64,000 nucleotides of DNA from Takakia lepidozioides. Lineage: Eukaryota > Streptophyta > Takakiopsida > Takakiales > Takakiaceae. The DNA lies in contig CM060733.1 of the NCBI GenBank assembly GCA_030704615.1, forward strand, positions 23,808,001 through 23,872,000, in the 5' to 3' direction. Below, in pieces: positions 33,889-44,560 of this stretch (positions within the stretch are counted from its first letter, which is position 1; the number at the start of each line of letters is the position of its first letter). A model generated the notes under the pieces. It saw only the letters and a list, made by a program, of their open reading frames with translations. It ran no database searches and was not told the DNA's origin. A program made the position numbers and the translations under genes.

Positions 33889-36038
33889 TGTAGTGTGAAT
33901 GCAGGGGAGTAACATTGAAAATTTTGTTGGGCATCAAATTACGGCATTGATGAAAAAGGGAGTGCCTGGTACTAATGTCGGGAGGGAATTACCCAGGCCT
34001 ACAGGTAATTCCATGGGAACACTATGCTCTTGCTCTGCCAGGACAAAATATGGCTAAGTCATAACATGCGCATTTTTCATCCTTGGAATGAATGATTTTC
34101 GTCGCGTATGTTTAACCTAGAACTCGAGCTGAGGAAAACGAGGAGGAAGACGACGGGCAACTCTTCAGAGCTGCTGCCGTGGAGTTGTCAGGCAGGCTGG
34201 CTTGGGAACTTACACCTGTGCCATGTGAATCAGCTTGCCTTAAAGCACGACGTTAAGGGATCTGCTTGGCATTTTGTGCAAAGAGAAGCGGTGCCTCTTT
34301 CTGCGTGGTAATAATCAATTTTGAAAGCTGAGCAGGTGCTAAGAGCGGTGCACTACCGCTGCCGCCATTGTCTTGAAGAGTACAGTTATGAGGAGATGGA
34401 GCGCAACAACAGCTGTTGGGGAATGAGAAGTGAAGGCTGGTGTGGATGCGCCTCAGGTCATCTGTAATTAAAACTTGTAGTTGCCTTCTGTCTTAGAGCT
34501 GTAGGAGCACATCAATCCTTAGGGCAGAAGTACACATGTAGAAGGATAGGGTAGAGGTTGGCAAGCACAAGGATGTTGCCAGCTGATGAAGCAAGCCGTC
34601 ATGACATGATGAGAACTGGAATCAAGATGAGAAGAAGCGTTGAATATGGCTGATGACAGCGATGGTGAGGTGCCAGCTTAGCAGGCAGAACCACCGCTTC
34701 ACACGAGTATAAGACAGATAAGTTCTAAGAGTGTTAGCTCTCTTTTTGGGCACTTAGGAATGACTTTCTGAAGTTTTTTTGGAACTGTCTCTTGTATCTG
34801 CTGAAGGGGACAGAAATGTGAGGAGTAGAAAAGGCCTTTGAAAATGGAATGAAGACACTGGAATTCAAACCAGGATAGGGTGGAGATGGATGCACCTGTT
34901 GTTACACTGTCATTAGGAAAAATAGAGGGACAAGGATAGCTCACATCAGGGTCAGAATGGTTGCTGTTGTTGTGTTCATTTTCTTCATTTTCAGTGTCTT
35001 CAGCCAGCATAAGCAAACAGCCCTGGATGTTGAAACAGTGGAGCCAGTGTAGAATTAGCTTGGTGGATAAAGGAGAACAGGGATGGTCAGACAGAAACGG
35101 ATTTGAAGAACTGAGAGGGATGACGTGGATAGGGAAGAACAGTCAATACTGTTTTGGGGTTTGGATCTGATTTATAGAAGTGTTCTCAACATGTGAATGA
35201 CTGAGGTTTGCATTTGAGGAGAAAAGGAGAGCTGTCAGGGTGTGTGATTTGAGATCTGTAAAAGGGTTGTGAAGCACCTTGGACAGATAGGATCCACTTG
35301 GGGAAAGATAGTGCAAGGACCAGTCACTGGAGAGAGAGAAAAAGAGAAAGACCGACAGAGGGGCAGATCATGTCTTGTAACCAAGGTTGACTTCAATGAT
35401 GGATCCACTGGATGCCTGGCTGGATGTGCATTTGCATTGCATCATAGCCATGCTGTTGTGAAAAAGTGAGGAATCCACACACCAAGGAAAAAGAGTGAGA
35501 GAGAAAGAAAAAGTGAAAAGGGAGAAAGGGTTGATGAGGGATGGACAAATGGAGAGGCAAGGTCAAGAAGACATGAACCCTGAATGATCAACTTAGTGGG
35601 CCTGCAGTTCATGGCAGATCTGAGCTGTCCACCCACCTAGACCGTGATCTCATTACAAAAAGGGGCTTCCAACGTGTTGCAGACCAAGGGAACTGCCCAC
35701 AAGGGCAGTGTTTATCACTGACGTAGGGCTGATTGCATCACTGAATACATCGTGGCAGCATAGTCGGTGCTGTACCTGCAGGTAGAGGATGTTGTGTAAA
35801 AGGTAGAACCAAGAGTGAACAACAATTTTACTCCCCATCCATGTCTTCTCTTCCGCTGCGGCGTGGATGAGGATTGCTTGAACTCTGATCACGAAGGACC
35901 TGAGGGAAACCCACAGCCAAGTGACGACAGTGGGACAGATTTAGAAAGAACCTTCTTTCTTTTGCTCCGCTTAGAATGGAAGGAAGCACAATTAGAATTA
36001 TACAGAAGGGGATTCACGCCCCTTCTTTTCACACTACA
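33889..36038 (+). repeat. 3' LTR
   Basis: About 2,150 bases, complete from TGTAGTGTGA to TCACACTACA. It is preceded by AAAAGGGGAGACACACTACA, which serves as polypurine tract. Apart from small indels it aligns base for base with 28,243-30,386 at a constant offset of 5,643-5,646. Confidence 0.9.
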
Positions 36039-36240
36039 CCCCCACTTGAATGGATTCTAGAGACTTAGCCTGGTTGGAGCTATCAACCCATATAGCAGAT
36101 CCGTACTCCAAGGCAGGTCCCCCCTTAAAGAAAATCCTACAAGCACTTTGCGTCAAGGTGAATGAACACTTTAGTTCACTCCACAGGCAGCACCCCTTCA
36201 AGAAAAACCTGATTGCCGGGGACATAATTTGGAGAATTCA
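36039..36240 (-). mobile_element. LINE copy 1, upstream part
   Basis: Minus-strand frame with EYGSAIWVDSSNQAKSLES followed by IQVG, the LINE segment that continues into 28,242-27,474 when the LTR element and one CCCC are set aside. This is the reverse-transcriptase C-terminal region (YGSAIW...). Confidence 0.75.
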
Positions 36241-36452
36241 ATGACAAAGCCTGGTGGCACTTCGTACTTCCCTCCTAACATGGTGTAAAATGGGGGAAAT
36301 GGACACCCCATTATACATTGTACTCATAAGACGTTGTTTGCCATAGCCTTCTGGCCATTGACCCCGCACCCAGTTTGAGCGGGAACAAAAGGAACAGAAC
36401 CTACCTCAGTCAGGGGTTGACGTTGGTAGTAAGACTTACCTTCATATAAAGA
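36241..36452. other. spacer between LINE copies
   Basis: Short stretch between the two LINE pieces. It may belong to LINE copy 1, but no clear coding match was seen. Confidence 0.3.
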
Positions 36453-37025
36453 TTTAATCCGGGTTTTCCAGATATCCTCTAGAAAACCCTTCACATAAGC
36501 ATCAATCTGCTAGGTGTGATTTGCCCAAAAACTAGGCCTCAGGAGGGCCGCGGCTTTTGGCTCAGCCTCGAGAGTTTCAAAGTTGGTAAACAGGGGTACA
36601 GGCACAATTCCCTTGATTGAATTGAAGACAACGTCTCTTTGGTGAGAGAACCCCGGACAGTGTATCAGAAAATGAATACTGTCTTCAGATTGCCCACACA
36701 ATGGACAATTGCACTCTCCCTTTCCTCTCTGCTTCTGTTTGCTGTTCAAAGGTAGGCTTCCTGCCCTGAGTTTAAATTTCAGTCTAGTTCCAACTTGTGG
36801 GTAGACCCTTGAGGTCATCCAAGATGTCCACCCCCATGTCACTGACTGGAAACAAGTTCAGGGAAGTTCTCTGCCTAACTTCATTTTCATCAGACAATCT
36901 GATGGCAACAGACATGGCTTCAGACAGTACAGCCTCTAAGTCAGATTTATCCAGCAGGGTCAATACTTGCGGATCCAGGTCCAGGTCCTTGAGAATCTTT
37001 TATACTCTCTTATGCCAGGACTTAG
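36453..37025 (-). mobile_element. LINE 3' region, copy 2
   Basis: A close copy of 27,474-28,060: CCGGGTTTTCCAGATATCCT starts both, and both encode the CPLCGQSEDSIHFLIHCPG knuckle. Copy 2 stops abruptly at about 37,025 within the LINE frame (KQAKSWHKRV), where it abuts the minus-strand transposase ORF. It is 5'-truncated in its own orientation, as LINE insertions usually are. Confidence 0.8.
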
Positions 37026-38112
37026 CCTGTTTCACATTATAAACAACAATCAGCCAAGGCAAAGAGGGCAAAAAGGCTGGTGTGTGACTTACAAGCCGAG
37101 CCTCAACAGATGCCTTCCCACCACGTCCTGTTTTTGAAGGCTTCTTGATTGATGAATTTGCAACCTTCATGAGGGCACTTTTTGCGCTGAATCCTGCTGT
37201 GTGCCAATACGATACCAGCCTGTCCCAATGAGCTTCCTTCAGATGCGCAGGCCTCCCCTCGCCTGCCTTGTACACTGCATGGATCTCGTGTCTTTGGGTT
37301 TTCAAGGCAATGCCAAGTGTCTTCCTCATGTGCTCATAGTCAAGACCACGTGGCGTGTACGCAAATGTAGAGTTTAGAATCCTGTATATTTCTTCAATGA
37401 CAGATTCATCCTGCGCTGCAATATGCATTGACATATCACACAAACGCCACATCTGGCCTTTGAGGGCTGCATGCCAGGTATTGCGTGCTGGTCCAATGGG
37501 CTCTCCAGCTTTGTCAACCGGAAGCACTTGAGGGGGGAGTCCATCTTCGTCTCGCGCATAATGGTTTCGGATTGCCTCTGCCCTGGCATGCCTGTTCACC
37601 CGCCTCAAAGCATTAGCTCGCTCCTTCTTGGTCATAGGGATCTCTTCCTTTGCCTCCTCAGGTGGTGGGGCAGCTGGGGGTTGCCATGGGGAATGGGGGG
37701 CGGGACGGTATCGCCCACCGTATGGCCCAAAAGGTTCGTATGGTGGACGTGTAGATGTCGGGTAAGCATGTGGGTCTGGGAGGTAAGGGGGAATAGGTGG
37801 AGGAGAATGGGCATATGGCTGCTGTGGGTAACCACCTGGAGGGGGCTTGTATTGGATGTGCGGGTTGTAAGGGCCCGCAGCGCCATACTGATTGGGGGTG
37901 GGGTAGGCATGTGGGTAATGTGTGTACGGAGGGTACTGTGGAATAGGTCGTGGAGGTGGTCGTGCTGCGCCTGGGGACTTGTTTGTAGCAGGGTTGACTT
38001 GTTTGAACAACCCCCGCCCGATGGACTGCCCACCACAGCTGCAGCGCCTTCGATGGAAGCTCGTTGACCAGCGAGCGGATGGTGAGATCCACGTGATCAT
38101 TCTTTCTCCCAT
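37000..38112 (-). CDS. plant Transposase_24 (Ptta/En-Spm)-like protein, 3' end fused to LINE sequence
   Basis: ATG at 38,112; 370 codons. The first ~170 residues are Pro/Tyr/Gly-rich and disordered. Residues ~175-350 resemble the Transposase_24 family of plant En/Spm-type elements: KKERANALRRVNRHARAEA, NTWHAALKGQMWRLCDM, LDYEHMRKTLGIALKTQ, HWDRLVSYWHTAGF and SSIKKPSKTGRGGKAS. The last ~10 codons are read from LINE copy 2, so the natural C terminus is lost or was near 37,029. It is divergent from the FCP1-like gene, 132 bases away. The family accompanies DNA transposons; its exact role is not known to me. Confidence 0.65.
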   Translation of the reverse strand: MGERMITWISPSARWSTSFHRRRCSCGGQSIGRGLFKQVNPATNKSPGAARPPPRPIPQYPPYTHYPHAYPTPNQYGAAGPYNPHIQYKPPPGGYPQQPYAHSPPPIPPYLPDPHAYPTSTRPPYEPFGPYGGRYRPAPHSPWQPPAAPPPEEAKEEIPMTKKERANALRRVNRHARAEAIRNHYARDEDGLPPQVLPVDKAGEPIGPARNTWHAALKGQMWRLCDMSMHIAAQDESVIEEIYRILNSTFAYTPRGLDYEHMRKTLGIALKTQRHEIHAVYKAGEGRPAHLKEAHWDRLVSYWHTAGFSAKSALMKVANSSIKKPSKTGRGGKASVEARLVSHTPAFLPSLPWLIVVYNVKQAKSWHKRV

Positions 38113-38244
38113 TTTTTGTCGATTATTTTGTTCTAGGCATTTTCCCTACCAACGGCATGATGTTCTCATGTTGTTCATGGACTTGCGTGGACCTGGCAGG
38201 AGGGGACCTCTGGGTATTCAGCAATTGCTCGCAAAGTGGAGGAT

Positions 38245-40166
38245 ATGGAAAGAGCACAGGGTGCACAACACAAAGATATGATGGATTTGAATGCTACAAT
38301 ATCGCATGTGATGATGTACCAGAAGGCCATGGCTGAGAAATTTGGGATCAGCATTTCCTCACCTGCCTTAGTGGGCTCATCCATAGCAAACAGCTCGTGC
38401 ATCGCTGGCCCTTCAGCCTCGAGACGTCTGGAGGACAGGTTTGACTTGCCTGGCATGTCACCAGGTAACGTCACTCCCGTTGATGCATTCGAGGATGATG
38501 TGCAGGTGGAGCATGTTGGCCCAGGTGGAGGGGACGACACCCCTACCAAGGAACTTACGCGTCCTCGTGCAGTTCTGTCACACTGTGTGGTAGTGGAGGC
38601 GCATGCAGAACTCCGGCCTGCTGCTGTCGCGGTGGGGGCATCTGAGACAACCCTGGACATTGACCTTGTTTCCCCGCAGGCAGACATTACCCAACAACCC
38701 ACGGTTGTCACTTCCACTCCCAACCTTCAATTAATGTCGGAGAATGTCGTGCACACAACAGTGGAGAAGGGCAAGCATTTGCTCATCCTAGATATTAATG
38801 GATTGCTGTGTGAGTGCGTCCATGTCGGGAGCGGTAATGCGTTTGTGGTTCCAAATGGCCTTGAGCACAAATTATGTGGTAGCAAGATGGTCGTTGTAAG
38901 GCCTGGTTGCAAAGCTTTTTTGGACAAGTGTTTCGAACACTTTGAAGTGGCAGCATGGTCTTGTATGCAACCACGTAACTTCCTACCCACAGTGGACTGG
39001 CTTTTCCATGGGCACCGTGACCTTGCATTCAAGTGGGATGGGGGATATTGTGAGCAGTCCACTGACATGGATGGGAGCCTGCCCATGAAACCACGGTTTC
39101 TGAAGAACCTATCTACAATGTGGCGGGACAACTGTGTCTGGAATCTTGAAACCACTCTTCTTGTTGACGACACACCGCACAAGGGGTCGAAAAATCCAGC
39201 ATACAGCGCAATTTTCCCACTGCCTTGGAGAAGTCGTTCTGTAGAGGCGCACAATGATAATTTTCTTTTGACCAGCTTATGGCCCTTCTTGGAGGGGGCA
39301 GCTAAGGCTCCGAGCATTCCAGAATATCTCAAAGGGCAACCCACATTTGGGCAACAAGCTATCAGCCCTCGAGCCATTCAGCCTCGCCAGGTAACAGACT
39401 TTGTAGTGTGGTACACAGTGCCAGACATTAGAGGCATTTTTGTGTGACTCCCTTGTGCCATTGCCAGCCTCATTTGTGCTTAAGTTGTGGCAGTAAAACA
39501 TGTTGTGATAGAGTTTGTCAAATTTCTGTCGCAGTGCCAACTGTAGGCATTGACAGTTTGGGTGCATCTTATTGTGTTAGTGTAATTTGAGTTCCCAGTG
39601 TAGATAATATACATTTTTGGTGCTTGTTGGTTGGTTGTAGGTGCTTGGCCACGAACGAGGCCCCCCAAATCAAAGGGCAGCACACCTTCACCCTTTGAGG
39701 AAGCCGACACCACTGATCCCTGATTCGCAGAATGGGGTAAGTGTATGCATCTGCTATTCTCCCCTTCCCGACCTGGATAGACAAATTGTTATTAGCTCAT
39801 TGTAGACCTTGTAGACACAATACATTCCATGATCCGTGTTCCACAATTCTCATGCAATTTGCTATGTTTGGGGTGGGATGGCAGTTCGTGGTGGGAGACC
39901 ATGTCAAGCTCATAGACACTGTTTCGCAATCAACAGCCGGATCTGGCCGCATTGCTGGTCTCCAAGGGATGGAGGTGAGTGAAGGGTACCCTGTCGTGCC
40001 AGAAGGCTATGTGGCCATCCACATTGATGATGTCCGCATTCCCAATGCCCCTCTACCATATCACAACAAATCCATGAAGCCTCATCACACTGAGTTGGGA
40101 GACACTGTAGGTTACATTACTGTGTGGAGTGACAAACTAGTGAAGACCTTGCAGACAAAGAGATGA
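38245..40166 (+). CDS. three-exon gene: FCP1-like domain plus transposon-type C-terminal domain
   Basis: Exons 38,245-39,390, 39,641-39,736 and 39,885-40,166 join with GTAACA...TTGTAG and GTAAGT...GGCAG introns, all in phase 0, giving about 507 residues. Residues ~175-360 form an FCP1/NIF-type HAD phosphatase fold: LLILDINGLLCE, VVVRPGCKAFLDKCFEHF, AAWSCMQPRNFLPTVDW, RDLAFKWDGGYC, LLVDDTPHKGSKNPAYSAIF. Canonical DxDxT reads DINGL, so the second catalytic Asp is Asn and phosphatase activity is doubtful. The last ~95 residues (VVGDHVKLIDTVSQSTAG... GYVAIHIDDVRI... LGDTVGYITVWSDKLVK) resemble the DUF8039-type tail of plant Ptta/En-Spm transposases. Context suggests a transposon gene. Confidence 0.65.
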
Positions 40167-40530
40167 GGCAGGTCGGCTAGCATCGTGGATTTCTTGGGGA
40201 TTTCCACCTATGCCTCATCCGGATTTGGCAGCTACGGTAACTTATAGTAGTGACAGTTTCTCTGAATTGACTGTCCAATTTTGATAGCAATCACATGTTG
40301 GATTTCCTCATACATGTTGTTGCAAACTTATGCCTCATTAATGAGCAATGTGGTGGTAGGTGGTATGTCCCCATTGCACACACTATGGTTGGTTATGTTG
40401 CTGCTGTTCGAATGTGGTTGATAATGGTGATGCTGGATGGTGATGTTGCTGCTATTTGTGGTCTTTCAGAATTACGTCTGTGCCACTTCTGTGCCTAAAA
40501 CCTTGCTATATACATGATTGTGATGTTGTA
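40167..40530. other. 3' flank, nothing recognised
   Basis: Presumed 3' untranslated region and spacer after the FCP1-like gene. No domain or repeat. Confidence 0.4.
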
Positions 40531-41336
40531 TGGCATATGCACGTGGCACCCTATTGGCTGCCTCTGTGGCATATCCACGTGTCCGTCCAGAGTCATAACC
40601 ATGAGTACCAAACCCAATATGATACGTGTATGAGCATATTACATTCCGACACGTGACCCCCTAAGGTCCCCGCACAGTTGGTCCTATGACTCCATATGTA
40701 GAACGTCCAGTCAAATGTATGTCTACGAAGGAGCACGTGAGGTTTAGAGGATCGTGCACGTGGCACCACCTGGGACTACAACGTCCTCATGGAATCCCCT
40801 GTTCATGGAATATACCGTACTGCGCAAGTCATAGGTATGACTGGCAAGAATCCACCGCAGCTCCCGAAAGTCCAGCACGTGGGCACACACGAATGTGGCA
40901 CATGGTATCCCCAGATGCTGCCACGTGTTGACCCCAAATTTCCCCCCATCAAGACATACATGTGACTGCAAAGCCCCGTCCCCCACAGTGACACGTGGCA
41001 ATGATATGTCGCACCACGCGTTTCTTCTATGACACGACACGTGCTGTCGTTTAATTCCCTCGTCCGCTGTCATAGCTGGCAGTCAGGGCTGGCGTCGCAG
41101 TTTGACACGTGGCATGTTCTGTAGCCACCAAGTGTCTGTCTGACACCGCGGCTGACATGGACTACAGTGTCCGTTCAGTCATTCAGTAATGCCAGCGTGT
41201 ATGACTACCCCCACAGCTGCTCTGGCGCCACGTGACAGCCAGCCTGGAGAGTCATATTTGCCATGTCACAACTGACTAGGTCTTTACGTCTGCAGAGTCA
41301 GGAAGTCGTAAATGGCTTCCATGACTGCATTTGCAG
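40531..41336. repeat. dense CACGTG motif cluster, probable transposon subterminal region
   Basis: Eleven CACGTG hexamers occur in 695 bases, at 40540, 40576, 40650, 40734, 40757, 40876, 40922, 40992, 41038, 41106 and 41229, several as CACGTGGCA or ACACGTG. About 0.2 are expected by chance. GTCATGACT/AGTCATA strings are also frequent. Placement just past a transposon-type gene suggests transposase-binding subterminal repeats; CACGTG is also the plant G-box. A candidate element end TTGTAGTG lies at about 41,368. Confidence 0.6.
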
Positions 41337-41900
41337 TCATAACACAGAGACGTAAAAGCCGCAATTTGTTGTAGTGGTAAGATCAAAAACTAGCTCGGAA
41401 TGCACCAAGTCTGTCAAGGAAACAGGTTCATCCCGCACTTCAGTATTAAAACCTTGTGGAAGAAGGAGAGCACGTCGCCCACGTAAAATCTGATAGATCA
41501 AGTATGGACCGTCGATCTTGAGCTTAGATTTGCATGCATGGTTGCCATGCTGTAATCGAACGCACACGGTCTGTCCCACCTGAAACAGATTAGAATACTT
41601 GACGCGCTTGTTAAAATTACGGGTCTGGGTTAGTGTAGCCTTACCAATATTCGTCTTGGCATTATGGATAAACACCGCATGTCGAGCATGAAGATCCTCA
41701 ACAAAGGTCTCAAGATCAACCGGATCAGCAACAGTAGAGATAAGAGGGGTAGAATGCAAAGGAGAAACACACTTGCGACCATACAACAACTCAAAAATAG
41801 TCTTCTTGGTGCTAGCATGCACGGCGGTGCGATAAGCAAAGAGAATAGGGGGAAGAAATGTATCCCATTCCTTGGTAAGTGCGCCATTCTTCTCCAACAT
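41337..41900 (-). pseudogene. integrase C-terminal part, element A
   Basis: Starts within the integrase after its catalytic core (WDTFLPPILFAYRTAVHAST, FELLYGRKCVSPL) and continues through NFNKRVKYSNLFQVGQTV and KLKIDGPYLIYQI, the usual C-terminal DNA-binding region of gypsy integrase. The HHCC zinc finger and DDE core that should precede it are absent: the RNase H frame ends near 42,015 and only about 100 bases of out-of-frame sequence intervene. Confidence 0.85.
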
Positions 41901-42014
41901 TCGGCAAGGGACCTAGGAAAGAGAAGGGCTGAAACACAACAAGGAACTTCCACCAGACCATCCGCATTCTTGCGAAGCGATAGATCCACCACACATACTA
42001 AACACATGAATAAA

Positions 42015-42569
42015 TCAACCAGGCTCATCTAATAGGCTAGACCAGCCCCAAGCAGCCAATATGCCATGTGAATCTAGGGGCAAGGGTTGTTGATCTACAC
42101 AAAGAAGGTTGAGAAGAGGGGCAGGATCAGGAGGAGGGGCAGCATCAGCAGTAACAAGGTCATCCAAGGTGAGCATAGGCCTGCTGACAGGAGGATCAAC
42201 CCGTGTGAGTGCATCAACATTCGTGTTTTCCTTGCCCTTCTTGTAGACTATATCCATGTCAAATTCCTGCAGGTACATAGCCCAGCTAACAAGTCTGCCA
42301 TGAAGTTCCATTGGCTTAACAAGAGCCTTTAGTGGAAGATGATTAGTCTCTACCACAAACCGGCTGCCATGTAAATATTGCTTGAAATGCTTCACACCAA
42401 AAACCAAGGCTAGACCCTCCTTATCAGATATGGAATAATTCCTTTCATGACGATCTAGACGACGAGATACATAAGCTATTACATGCTCCTTGCCTTCTAC
42501 AACTTGACATAAGATTGCAGAGAGCGGCAACATCTGATGCATCCATCTGAAGCAAAAAATGTAACTCAA
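42015..42569 (-). pseudogene. RNase H region, element A
   Basis: EHVIAYVSRRLDRHERNY, SISDKEGLALVFGVKHFKQY, RFVVETNHLPLKALVKP and KKGKENTNVDALTRV are the conserved Ty3/gypsy RNase H blocks. The domain degrades RNA in the RNA-DNA hybrid during reverse transcription. It is separated by a frame break from the RT frame at 42,582 and ends in a stop shortly after NVDALTRVDPP. Confidence 0.9.
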
Positions 42570-42581
42570 AGTTGGGAAACA

Positions 42582-43373
42582 TCAGAATGGGAGCTCAACA
42601 CAAAGCCTTGCAAAGGGTATCAAAAGCAGCCTCCTGGGAGAACATTCAAACCTGGCATCTTTGCACAACACCTTGATTAGAGGGTGAGCAAGCTTGACAA
42701 AGTTCTTTATGAAGCGCCTATAATAAGAAGCCAGACCAAGGAAAGATTTGATACAATGTTTATCCCTGGGGATAGGAAAGCCCCAAACAGACTCAAGCTT
42801 GGCAGGATCAGGAAGCAAACCATCTTTGGACAGAACATGACCAAGGAAGTGCAGCTCAGGCATGAACAACTCACACTTCTTGGGCTTCACTTTGAGACCT
42901 GCAGTGCGCAATTTGCTGAAAACACGCTGCAGATCAGCTAAGTGAGCATCAAAACTGGCTGAGTAAACATTGATATCATCGACATAAATCAAAGCACACT
43001 CCCAACGAAGATTGCCCAAGACAATGTCCATGAGGCGTTGGAATGTAGAGGTGACATTGCACAAACCAAAAGGCATGGTCTCATATTGGTATTTGCCCAT
43101 GCGACACACAAATGAGGTCTTTTCCTTGGCAGCTTCAGTAAGAAGAACTTGCCAAAAACCAGACGCAAGATCAAGAGAGGAAAAAATTGTAGCACCATGC
43201 AATTGATCCAAGGTCTCATTGATCCTGGGTAGTGGGTATGCATCATTTTTGGTGATGTCATTCAGCTTTCTGAAGTCAACACAGAAACGGGTGGTGCCAT
43301 CTTTCTTACCAACCAAGACAAATGGACTAGCCCAAGGAGAAAGTGAAGGTTTAATCACGCCAGCATCAAGCAT
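42582..43373 (-). pseudogene. reverse transcriptase, element A
   Basis: All main Ty3/gypsy RT blocks are present: IKPSLSPWASPFVLVGKK, TRFCVDFRKLNDIT, AYPLPRINETLDQL, FSSLDLASGFWQV, YETMPFGLCNVTSTFQRLMD, ALIYVDDINVYS (catalytic YVDD) and LHFLGHVLSKDGL. The domain itself is intact for 263 codons, but it sits in a frame-broken polyprotein. FGLCNVTSTFQR has Val/Thr where Ala-Pro is usual. Confidence 0.92.
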
Positions 43374-43393
43374 TTTCTGGACTTCTTCTTGGA

Positions 43394-43744
43394 TTACAGC
43401 ACGTTCCTTGACACTCTCTCGGTAAACAAATTGTTTAATACCAGGGCCTGGACTCTGGACAAATTGGCTGCTAAGCTGATGGTGGCACCAGCTCCAGTCA
43501 TCCAGTCAAGGCCTAGAAGGAATTGATCTCCAATGGTGACTATGCAGGTCACCACAACCTTTTTTTTATGAATTTTGATGGGAACAGTGACTAGTCCTAA
43601 GGGCTCATACCTGGATCCATCTGCAATAAGCACCTCAATACCTGTGGTACGGCATAGTTTAAGACCAAGAACTCTCACAACACTTAAAGGTATAACAGAT
43701 ATAGTGCATCCAGTATCAACCACACAATGAAAGCTAAGAAGCAC
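43394..43744 (-). pseudogene. aspartic protease, element A
   Basis: CVVDTGCTISVIPLSVVRVL holds the catalytic D-T-G triad. IGDQFLLGLDWMTGAGATIS is the conserved protease-to-RT linker. Frame ends at 43,394 and RT follows in another frame. Confidence 0.88.
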
Positions 43745-43859
43745 TCAGTGTTAAAACTTGAAACTTGGCATGATGTTGCATTGATTTGCTGTCAGCCAAG
43801 TCTGCCATTTTAAGATTAATTTCTGCTAACATAGTCTTGTCATTGACAAAATGACATCG

Positions 43860-44560
43860 CTAAGCCCAATTCTGAATAGTGGAAGGCAACCCAAGGAGAA
43901 AATACCTTTTAACCATACGATCCCTCGCTGTCGGGTCTATGATATTTTCAACAGCAGCAAATTTAGGATCAATGTAATACTTCCACAAGGATTCCCCAGG
44001 TTGGTAAGTCCTGGCCGAAAACTTGGTAAAGCAATCCAGAGGCCTCTCATGAGGTTTGAACAACGTCTTTGCCCATTCCACTAGAGTTGCCCAGTTGAGG
44101 CTGAGATCATCCATGCATGACAGCTGCATGCAGTAAGTCACGAGCTGGTCCCTTCATGCTCATCCTAAAGATCGCCATCTTAAAATTCTCAGGCACTCCA
44201 TTGACACTAGCAATGACTTCAAACATCTAAAGATATCTATCAAAGTCTTCTCCCATGGTATATTCTGGGTAAGGTTGAGTGGTCAGCTGGGGGATCAGAT
44301 GACAAGGCAGGCTATGGTTGATGTGACCAGGGAGGACAGACCCATGAGCAGGGCAACAGGGAATTATGGGAGCAACACTACCATGCACATATCCAACATT
44401 AGATGCAGAATTATAACTCATACTATTATTGCTGGCTGATCTTGTAGCAGCTGAAGCTGACAGACGTGACGCCACCATGCCCATGGGGAGAGCAGGTGTT
44501 TGCCACACTTGGCTGAGCAGCAGGGTTAGTCGACTGCAAGTGGGTTTGTGGCATTCCACT
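43860..44560 (-). pseudogene. Gag capsid region, element A
   Basis: Minus-strand segments GEDFDRYL, VIASVNGVPENFKMAIFRM, MKGPARD and, after frame breaks, ERPLDCFTKFSARTYQPGES and MVKRYFLLGLPSTIQNWA have the pattern of Ty3-type capsid. No zinc knuckle was seen. Several stops and shifts separate the parts. Confidence 0.65.

Larger units (their letters stand above)
28243..36038 (+). mobile_element. young non-autonomous LTR retrotransposon (LARD-like) with captured PPR fragment
   Basis: Two ~2.15-kb direct LTRs flank a 3.5-kb interior. The LTR starts TGTAGTGTGA and ends TCACACTACA (perfect 10-bp inverted termini, complete in the right LTR). A primer-binding site GGTATCAGAGC, complementary to initiator tRNA-Met, follows the left LTR at 30,387. 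A polypurine tract AAAAGGGGAGA precedes the right LTR. CCCC is duplicated at both ends (28,239-28,242 and 36,039-36,042). The interior holds one ORF with Gag-like and captured sequence. There is no protease, RT, RNase H or integrase, so it must move using another element's enzymes. The near-identical LTRs suggest recent insertion. Confidence 0.9.

Noticed and set aside
41368-41375. TTGTAGTG as the right terminus of a CACTA element
   Set aside because: No matching CACTACAA end was found on the left near 37 kb, and the site lies within element A's last frame; kept only as a remark.
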